From Dryas octopetala (taxonomy: Eukaryota; Streptophyta; Magnoliopsida; Rosales; Rosaceae): a stretch of 64,000 nucleotides of DNA. The stretch is from NCBI GenBank assembly GCA_963921425.1, contig OY992832.1, positions 5,766,001-5,830,000 on the forward strand, written 5' to 3'. Of this stretch, positions 55,701 to 64,000 are shown piece by piece. Below the pieces are notes generated by a model. That model was not told where the DNA came from. It saw only the letters and a program-made list of their open reading frames with translations, and made no database searches. Position 1 is the first letter of the stretch. Every line of letters begins with the position of its first letter. The translations under genes were made by a program, and so were the position numbers.

Positions 55701-57170
55701 TAATCCTTGAAAATATTACACTCTGGTATAAATTGGTATTGTTCTCACACCTGATTTGAGCCACATCTTGATGAAGATGATCTATTTCCCTGATTCAAGA
55801 ATATTGGGTATTTGGATTAGTTATCTTTAATTAATTGACATTAATGTTATTTTATGATTATTATTTACTTGTTTGCAGATTACTATAACTGCAGCTCTAG
55901 GGTTTGACAGCTTCTTGGTTATGCGCCATGGAGCAGGTCCTTTTAGCTCTATCCATGACTCAGAAGCTGAAGCTGCAAATGCTTTATCTGCTGACATGAG
56001 CAACCTTGGCCTGACTGATAATAATGGAGGGCAGAGATTGGGCTGTTACTTCTGCAATGATGTGGTTGCGCCTATTGATGTAATTTTCTAGAATGATATG
56101 ATATTGGAGCTGTTCTATGTATGTCAAGTACAACAACCATAAGCCTTTTGTTTTCTGTGCAGTCAACTGCCAACCGCACATTGGACCAGCAATGCACTGT
56201 TACACGCCCAGGCCTTGCTCCTATTGCCTCAGCTCTTGCAGTTGAGCTCTTGGTGGGGATCCTGCATCACCCTCATGGGTAAATCCTTCGAAAATTGAAA
56301 AGTGCCTGACTATTTAGCTGTTCATTGAGTTTTGTAAAGATCCTTAGTTGTCATGACTAAGAGCTAAATAGAAATCCCACTTTGCTTTTTTTCTACGGTT
56401 GACCTGGAACTCCGGTTTTAAACTTCTTGTTTCAGGATATTTGCAGAAGGTGATGTTGCGAACTCCAGTAATAGTGGAAGCAGTGAGCAACCTCTTGGTA
56501 TTTTACCCCATCAAATTCGAGGTTCCCTTGGGCAGTTTTCACAGATGACACTTTTGGGTCACTCCTCAGACAGTTGCACTGCTTGTTGCAGCACTGTAAG
56601 TTTTGCTTTGCTCGTTGACTTTTCCCTGGTGGTTCCCTGAGAAAGTCACGGTTGTTCCTAGTTTGATTGAGCCATTAGTTCTTAATGCTATTCAGGGAAT
56701 AGCAGTTCATATAGATTATTGAATAATTGGTACTATTGGAGAAGAGAGTTATTATAGGGGCAGCAGAAATATCTATTTTGCACATGGTTTTTGTGAGTAG
56801 TGTGCTGCTTCCTGCATCCTGTCAATTTGATACACAAGCGCTAATATGTCCATTTATAGGAGGAAATTTCATCGGCATGAAAATTGTGATAATTTTCTTA
56901 AATGTTTGTTGTTGTGTCCTCGTTTTGCCTCTCATTTTAGTAATATGTCTTCTTTATAACTGTAATTTTCAATTATTCATTGCAAATGGATTATTTCAGG
57001 TGGTGTCTGAATATCGCAAAAGGCAAATGGAATTTATACTGCAAGCTATCAACCATCCTAGCTATCTGGAGGACCTAACTGGACTAACAGAGTTGATGAA
57101 GTCAGCTAGTTCATTCCAAATGGACTGGGATTATGGGACAGATGATGATGACGATTGTGTTGAAGTTTGA
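52788..57170 (+). CDS. ATG7: Autophagy-related protein 7 (E1-like activating enzyme)
   Basis: Fourteen exons: 52788-52923, 53423-53631, 53795-53986, 54080-54134, 54307-54404, 54533-54722, 54836-54941, 55022-55166, 55245-55403, 55501-55689, 55879-56079, 56163-56278, 56436-56595 and 57000-57170. They join in frame to 708 aa, the normal length. The N-terminal domain carries [18 protein letters not shown] and binds the E2-like partners. The adenylation domain has [10 protein letters not shown] (GAGTLG about 364-369) and the acidic LVDNGRV (D388). The catalytic Cys is C571 in [10 protein letters not shown]. The protein ends in an acidic DDDDDCVEV tail. ATG7 activates ATG8 and ATG12 and passes them to ATG3 and ATG10 in the cytosol. 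The start is the first ATG; no in-frame upstream ATG was seen. Confidence 0.97.
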
Positions 57171-57553
57171 TTATTTTTTTTTAATTTGGGGAGGGGGGTT
57201 CTGAATTATTTTCACTGCAATTCATTCTCAATTGTACAGAGACATACGAAGGTGATATTCAGTTATGTATTCTTCAATTAACTTTTTACATAATCGGCCC
57301 GACCGAAAAGTGAAAACTATAACTTAATTCGAGCATTTGTCAAAAAGCCCTGCTGCTCTTAGAACCAAAATATTCAAAGCTATACCCAAGATGTAGCCGT
57401 TTCTATTGATTCGTAAGCTATGGAAACAGGGTACTGCACTGCACGGCTGAATATCACAAACCAACAATCCAGAGAAAAAAACATAAAAGAAACAAGAAAT
57501 TTGGATTTTCTATCATGAACTTTTTAATAAATATGGTTCCTGCTAAAGCAGCT

Positions 57554-57554
<1 letters not shown>

Positions 57555-57594
<40 letters not shown>
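57555..57594. repeat. (CA)n microsatellite
   Basis: About 20 CA units with one CG interruption near the right end. Confidence 0.95.
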
Positions 57595-58207
57595 TAAAAA
57601 AAAAGAAAACGAAAGTTGTAATAAATATGGTTCCTGGATCAACATCAAAGTGAAATGTGTGGCTTCAAGGAGGTAGAAAGTTAGAAGCCAGTGCTGTCAA
57701 ATGTGTGGAGTTTGACTATAAAATTATGCAATGGTCGCACAGACCAAAATGTCACGTATCTTCAACTAACATAAAGCATAAGTTGGCAGCCTAATACATT
57801 TGTCTTACCTACCTGATGTATTGTTTCAATGACTTTTCGAAAGTAAGAAATATTGGTGCGACGAGGAGACCATGAACTTGGAAGTCATAGCTAGCTTTTC
57901 TCTTCTCCTTGATGCAAGTGCTGCCGCCACCCCAGATGATAGATCTTAAAATGCAAACTTTGAAACCAGAACCTGAAAGGAAGCTTCGAACTTTGATCTC
58001 CAAGAGCAGAAAAAGCAAACAGTAGTTTCTCAAAGGAGGAGTACTAGGATATGAAAATTGAGTCTCAAACTCAAAGTCTGCCACTTTAAAAGTCTAGCAA
58101 CATAAAAGGTTAAAGCTGAGTAGTCATGAGTGGCTAATCTGCACTTTTTGTCTCACTCAGTCTCATGAACCATCATCATAATAGAATTACTGAATTAGAA
58201 TGTTGTT

Positions 58208-58247
58208 GTGGCTTGTGGCTTGTGGCTTGTGGCTTGTGGCTTGTGGC
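58208..58247. repeat. Perfect 7-bp tandem repeat (GTGGCTT)
   Basis: Five full units and a partial sixth. Confidence 0.95.
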
Positions 58248-60427
58248 ATGACTAGTACTTCCACCACAACTCAATCAACTCATACGTTAGTGGACTCCCC
58301 ATTTGAGTTTTAGTGTTAGTTATCCCATGTCACGTGTGAGGATCACATTGTAGGCTGCCAGTATTCCATGTGAAAACACATCGGACTTATGCCGCTTGGC
58401 ACATTGCAGATGCGCTAAGTTTTGGGATAACAATCCAGGCTCAACATGTAGCAGTGGCTGTGCATATATGTGTGCACTTTGATGCTAAAAGGAACCATTG
58501 TGGTACACATCATACAAGCACCACTTCGCATTTTTGGGCTCAATCAACACATGCACCACACCACACCGTACACCTCGTGATTGAAACCATGCCCTTGGCA
58601 ACTTGTTGCTGTGGTTACTGTTATTTCCACACGTGGGAAAAAATTCATTGTTTGAGGACTGAATGTGATGGATGGATAAAATTGTTAATGGAATCCCACG
58701 CCATCATGATATACATGTATGTATGTGATATGCATGGACCTGCCCTAATGCGACTCCACCAAGTCATTTTGAATAAATGGGTCAATAATGGTGATCAGTG
58801 TGCCCAAGACTCGTAGTGCTGCACTAACTAGCCATTGTATTGACTATTTGTTGATTTGTTCCCAAAGAAGTAGATTCTTGACCAACACCAAACAACTATA
58901 GCAAGGCAGCACGGTTACCATTTTAGAGAATATAGTTTTTTTGGCATTAATATTTGAATATTAAACTCTTGGTGGTTGTTATTTGGCCAAGTTATGCATC
59001 AATCAATTAATTGGGAACTTGACTCTTCATGAGGTCCCATTCCAATTTTTAGACGTGATATTAAACAAAGAGTTGGCTAGCTAGTAGTTTCGTCCTCCAA
59101 TTTGTACGGCTAATGGTCTTTTTTCTCAAATCATGTTATGGGATATAACCTAACTATTATAGAATATAGACCTTTGCAGCAAAGTTCAGAAAGCTGCAGT
59201 GCAAGATGGCCAATATATTTGATAGACCAAATCTGGCAAATGAATACCAAATTCCCAATTTTGAGCAAAAGATTCAGTTGGAAAAAATGGCGATATGTGT
59301 ATGTGCGTATGCAACTAACTGCTGATAGCCGGACTCTCACTCAATTTAAATCTAATTTATTTTTAACAAAGTAAGATATATATTGACATTCATATAATAT
59401 GTATTTCTGCCAATCTGTACAATACACATATTAATGAGATACACCTGCAAGTAATTAATGTAAAAAGCTATAAAATACCTAGAAACTAGATCAACTTCAT
59501 CGTATAACGTGCTGATTAACATCAATTGTGCAGATATGTTTTTCTTTTGCAATATATATAGTACAAATGGTGATTGGTGATCCAGTGATCGTCTGATCCT
59601 TCCTGCAGAGAAAATCCCAAATGATAATGTGAGAAAATGGCAGCACTGCTAAAGATTAAAACATAAGAAAACTGAAAAAACAAATGACTGGCTAGATCTG
59701 AGGATTGATTATGCAGCAACCCATTAATTCTGTGCATGCTTGCCACCTGTACGAGATCAAAATCTCTGACCCCAATTTTGCAGGAAAATCAGTGCAGGTG
59801 CTCTCTGTCTGATTCCCACATGCCATATGTAATCGTATCCCACACCACACAACCAAGATTAATTAAGCAACCAAAAGATTAATTAAAGCTAAGCAATTGT
59901 TCATAGAAAACGTAACACAGTGACCCGGAATCATTTTTGCTCACTATGATGAGTATTACCACCATGGTGGTTGAGTAGCACATATTATTTAAGCATCTTC
60001 TTATAACATGTGTCACAAATCAACCATAGTAATTAATAAGAGTAAAAATCGACCCAGTGACCCTCCAAGAAACTATATATGGCATGCACATATTGATATT
60101 GGGGACAGTCAACAATAGTCTTAGCCGTCCGATTTTAATTGCATCCAAGCAAATGGGCCCCACCACACTCAATCCAGAATGGCAATCTCGTAAATCGAGA
60201 AAATAAACATGGGCATGATGGGTGGTGTAGGAATTGAATATTGTTTATGTTGAAGATCATATAATCTGTCATGGAGTGTGTGTGTGAGTTTCAAGAGTCA
60301 GCACTGTTCCCTCTCCATGTGCTTGTGCTCCCTCTGTTTTTCTTCAGCTCCAATTTAAAAAAGTCGTCCTTCTTCTCTGTCCCACTGATCTCACAAACGC
60401 TCAAAAAAGTCAGAATTGTAGAGAAAT

Positions 60428-60438
60428 TTATATATAAA
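60428..60438 (+). promoter_or_regulatory. Probable TATA box of the ARM-repeat gene
   Basis: tttatatataaag lies about 85 bp before the ATG and is followed by a CT-rich leader with a (TC)n run at 60474-60489. Confidence 0.55.
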
Positions 60439-60520
60439 GAAACGAAAACCCAACACAGTTTCTCACCCTCACCCTCTCTCTCTCTCTCTTTCTTTGTCTC
60501 CCCTCTCAACGTCAACAAAC

Positions 60521-63277
60521 ATGTCTGATTCTAATTCTACAATTTCTAACAATTCTTCTTCTCCTCTTTGGTTATATTCTTACATAAAGCTTCGGTTTTT
60601 CAATCGCATCAGACTGTTCCTGCGCTCCAAAGGCTCCCGCAAGCGAAACACGCCGTCGTCCGATCAATTTGACACGTCGACAAGAGTACCCTCCAATCGT
60701 ATAAGCATTGATAACGAAGAAATGGTACAAGTGGTGGAGAAGGAGAGTGGTGGTGGCCATGAGGATGATGTGTTGGGGTTGCAGAGGGCGGTGAAGAGGC
60801 TTCACTTTGGAAGCTGGCGAGAGAAGGAGTTGGCGGCTAAGGAGATTGGGACCTTGGCTAAGGAGGATGTCAACGTCAGGAAGTTGGTGGGTGGCCTCGG
60901 CGTTATGCCAGTTTTGGTGTCCATGGCGGCGTCCGAGGTGGTTGCCCGGCGGCGCGTGGCCGTGTTTGCTTTGATTGAGCTCGCTAATGGAATTTACATG
61001 TAAGTAATTTTATGTTATGTTACTAAACTGTACCATAAAAGAACATTTTCATATATTATATATATGTCATAATGTAGTTTATCCATGTTGCGTTGCTAGA
61101 TTATATGATAAAAGAATATTTTTATGTATGTATATATATTATATGATTTTAGATCTCTCTTATATATATAAATTCATTGAATAGGGCTAATAAAAAATCA
61201 AGTTGTGTTAAGTTACTGGTGACCAAATTTGACTTTAGTATAGAATTAAATTATTTTTCTTTAGGGCTATTAATTAAGAATGAAAAAAGTATTGAGTTAT
61301 AGAGAAACGAGGAGTACTTTCATTCATAGTTGATTAAGAAGAATTAAGCGATTGTTTAGTTTTCATTTGAACCTTTGCCCAAGTGAAGGCTATGGCAGGA
61401 TGAAGCTCTCTTGCTATAAAGGTGATGGCATTTCAAGTGTGGGGTAGGGTTTAAGTCCTTTAGTGAAAAGAGGCAAGAATATAATAATTGACAATTGATG
61501 ACAATTGTCATCTAGTGGTTGGAAGAATGCTCAAAAATATCAACTTGACAATATGCTACCTTTGAGTGGCTGTTACTGTTCAATCAACTTGACTATATAT
61601 ATAGCTTAGAACATATTGCATTAATTTATAGCCTATACTCACACTACAAAAAATATGATCAAAGCCCACTAATGATTGGCGGCTACAAAAAGGGTGGCAA
61701 TTTGGAACTTTAGTGCATATTGCCTAATTGTCACCTATTTTTGTTAAAATAGAAGCACTTTAGTCTCTATTGCTAATTGCCACCCCTTTTATAGTCGCCA
61801 ATCATTAGTAGGCTTTGCTCATATTTTTTGCAGTGCAGTGCAGGGAACCAATTTGATTAACCCAGTGCTTTGAAAAGGGTTACTGGGGCTTACCATCTAC
61901 AAAGTACGTATCAACTAAATTCATGGGTATCTTGCATTATTTGAAAGCATTAAATACAATTAGGCAAAATAATGGCCTTGAATCAGAAGGCCGCAGGCTG
62001 CGGTGGCTGTCTGACCACAAGGTTCCATAGTGGTTGGAAGAGTACTTGGAGAGGAAACAATATAATCAAAGCTAACATGACCCTGTTTTCTTCAAATGGG
62101 AAGACTTTAAGCTTGTAAGATTTAGTGTAGTTGTTCAGATCCCATTTGATCTTTGGACAATAAAAAACCCCCCATTTTATTGACCTTCACATTACAACAC
62201 AGATCTAAATCGTGGAATCTCGTTGACTTGATTGCTCTGCCAGAAATTCTTTATTTTATTTGGTCGGTTTGGTGTGCTTATAATTCATATATAGTAATTG
62301 GGTGTGCTTAAACATTATTGACTTGAACTGTATAGTTTTATTGTTGTTGTCAACCTCAAGGTAAACAGAAGTTGATACATTTTGTTGTGCTTCTGTTTCT
62401 AATTATTCTTTACCCATTCTCTTGATTCAGGAACAAGGCTCTCATGGTGGAGGCAGGAATCTTCTCCAAACTACCAAAAGACATCAAAATTCTTGATGAG
62501 CCAACAAGGCATCAATTTGCAGAATTACTTTTGCTGTTGTCTTCACTGGTAAACACCCCATTTCTTCCAGCCTCATCAGAAATTCTCCCATTTCTTGTTG
62601 GCATTATTGAGTCAGGTTCAAGCATTGAAACCAAGCAGTCATGTTTGGGTGCTTTGCACAACCTCTCCACCATGTTGGACAATGTAGGTAATTTGGTCTC
62701 TAATGGGTTGGTGGAGGCTCTCTTGAAGTTGTCCTCCATCAAAGAACTTTCTGAGAAAGCTCTCGCAACATTGGGGAACTTGGTGGTGACCTTAATGGGA
62801 AAGAAGGCCATGGAAAATAGCGCAATGGTGCCTGAGAGCTTGATAGAGATTTTGACATGGGAGGAGAAGCCCAAATGCCAGGAACTGTCTTCTTACATTC
62901 TAATGATTTTAGCCCATCAAAGCTCAGATCAAAGAGAAAAAATGGCCAAGTCAGGAATTGTCCCTGTACTTCTTGAGGTGGCCTTGTTGGGGAGCTCTCT
63001 AGCTCAAAAGAGAGCACTCAAACTATTACAATGGTTCAAGGATGAGAGGCAAGCCAAAATGGGGCCACACTCTGGGCCACAGACAGCAAGGGTTGCAATT
63101 GGTTCACCTGTAAATCAAAAGGAGACTCAACAAGGGAAGAAAATGATGAAGAATTTGGTGAAACAGAGTCTATACAAGAACATGGAAATGATAACAAGGA
63201 GAGCCAGTGCTTCTGGGGACTCATCTAAGCTCAAGGCTTTGATTATCAGCACGAGCTCTAAGAGCTTGCCTTACTAA
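60521..63277 (+). CDS. Armadillo-repeat protein (U-box protein 7-like, without a U-box)
   Basis: Exons 60521-60999 and 62431-63277 with a 1431-bp GT..AG intron give 441 aa; the ATG of [11 protein letters not shown] is the first in frame. The basic N-terminus ([22 protein letters not shown]) is followed by helical repeats from about residue 85: [30 protein letters not shown].., then [51 protein letters not shown] and [17 protein letters not shown], all typical ARM helices. No U-box or kinase domain is present. Plant ARM proteins of this kind are usually adaptors in signalling or ubiquitin pathways; the exact role is unknown. The C-terminus is basic and Ser-rich. Confidence 0.88.
61642..61835. 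mobile_element. CACTA-type MITE in the ARM gene intron
   Basis: Begins CACTACAAAAAATATGATCA and ends in its near reverse complement (tgctcatattttttgcagtg). The arms continue inwards (actaatgattggcggc / gtcgccaatcattagta) to form an almost complete palindrome of 194 bp. CACTAC ends are the hallmark of CACTA elements. The 3-bp target duplication is not clear. Confidence 0.8.
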
Positions 63278-64000
63278 TTGAAAGATAATACAAATTTTTA
63301 ACATACTTCCTCATTAGTTTTCAGATTTGCATTAGAAAGTGCTATTCATTGTAAATAGCATTTGGTGGCTTCAAAACACTGAGGACAAGGATGCTTCCTC
63401 ATATGGGGAATACAAATGAAGTCCTTGTAAACAGAAAAAAAAAAAAAAAAAAGAATAATGCATTTCTTGTGCATATAGCTTATGACAGTTGTACATCGTG
63501 AAGACGTGAAACAAATATTCTCCACCTGGATAACAATGAACCCTTGCTTGGGACACAAGGAATATAGTGACCAGTTTTTTTGATTCCTTTGTTCAATGTG
63601 TTATGGAGTACCATTCTTTGTGTGAAAATCAAATTATTATATCATTTGACAATACATTCTATAAAATATCTTCGTCCTATATATATAATTTTTTAATATT
63701 TTATGTTCTCCAATCTTTTAGTTCCGGTAATGGTTTGTCCTTAAACATTATTGGCTGTCTATCTAAGTTAATTGAGTGTTCGTGAGTGGTAACTCAAACA
63801 ATACTACCTTAGATTTGTATACAACTCTTTTCTTACGTTCAACTTTTCATATGGTAGTCATATAACCAGTTTGATGAGAGAGGGTGATAGAGCTGAAGAC
63901 TAGAACCGTGGTAGAATATATATTGAAGTTTAGAGGGCCATATATGATATTGGGCCAACAAATTAGATCGCAATTCGCAAGCACAAGTAAGGCCCCGGTC
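63278..64000. other. 3' flank of the ARM gene
   Basis: Probable 3' untranslated region, a poly-A run at about 63437-63453, then AT-rich sequence. No gene recognised up to the window end. Confidence 0.45.

Larger units (their letters stand above)
57171..60427. other. Spacer between ATG7 and the ARM gene
   Basis: After the ATG7 3' region there are microsatellites (57555-57594 and 58208-58247) and several open frames (57809-58084, 58370-58816, 59131-59374) without recognisable protein features or codon bias. No gene is supported. Confidence 0.45.

Noticed and set aside
57809-58084. 91-codon minus-strand frame, and 58370-58816 plus-strand frame
   Set aside because: No recognisable motif, biased composition or splice context; treated as chance.
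1-64000. CRISPR arrays, operons, prophage or other bacterial systems
   Set aside because: The sequence is plant nuclear DNA; the regular repeats are tandem gene units, microsatellites or transposons.

Overview
The window is plant nuclear DNA: AT-rich, intron-containing genes with GT..AG borders, plant-only families, and many miniature transposons. The gene families fit a eudicot, and a Rosaceae/Prunus-type genome is my guess, from general resemblance only. No prokaryotic, organellar or viral segment was seen.

Region 1 (1-29470) is a cluster of papain-family (C1A) cysteine proteases of the SAG12/SAG39 senescence type, all on the minus strand. Positions 1-21067 are three head-to-tail copies of a ~7.73 kb unit; the first is cut by the window edge. 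Each unit holds protease A, a broken protease B beside a Mutator-like MITE, and exon 2 of protease C. The right border of the unit lies inside the intron of C. Only the last unit (13320-21067) is therefore followed by C's exon 1, and only that C is complete. Single-copy paralogs D, E and F follow. All intact genes share one architecture: signal peptide, I29 inhibitor prodomain, then one intron just before the catalytic Cys-Trp-Ala-Phe. Relic exons and orphan upstream segments show repeated gain and loss of family members.

Region 2 (31037-37092) has two minus-strand genes. One is a 13-exon CofD/YvcK-like protein of 429 aa. The other is a 5-exon plant-specific protein of 402 aa with no known function.

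Region 3 (37.1-44.2 kb) is gene-poor. It holds a solo LTR with a 6-bp target duplication, a short pol III-type SINE with a 19-bp target duplication, and simple repeats.

Region 4 (44.2-57.2 kb) holds a plus-strand bHLH transcription factor with a possible uORF, a decayed plastid pyruvate dehydrogenase E1-beta fragment, a single-exon RING-H2 protein with a long hexanucleotide-encoded Pro/Ser tail and C-terminal membrane anchor, a 1.1 kb foldback transposon, and a complete 14-exon ATG7 (708 aa). Two related ~250-390 bp segments lie either side of the PDH/RING/foldback block.

Region 5 (57.2-64 kb) holds microsatellites and a two-exon ARM-repeat gene (441 aa) with a CACTA-type MITE in its intron. 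Outside the protease cluster the neighbours are functionally unrelated, as is usual for a plant chromosome. I found no convincing new multi-gene system. The most informative feature is the very recent protease triplication and what it did to gene structure.
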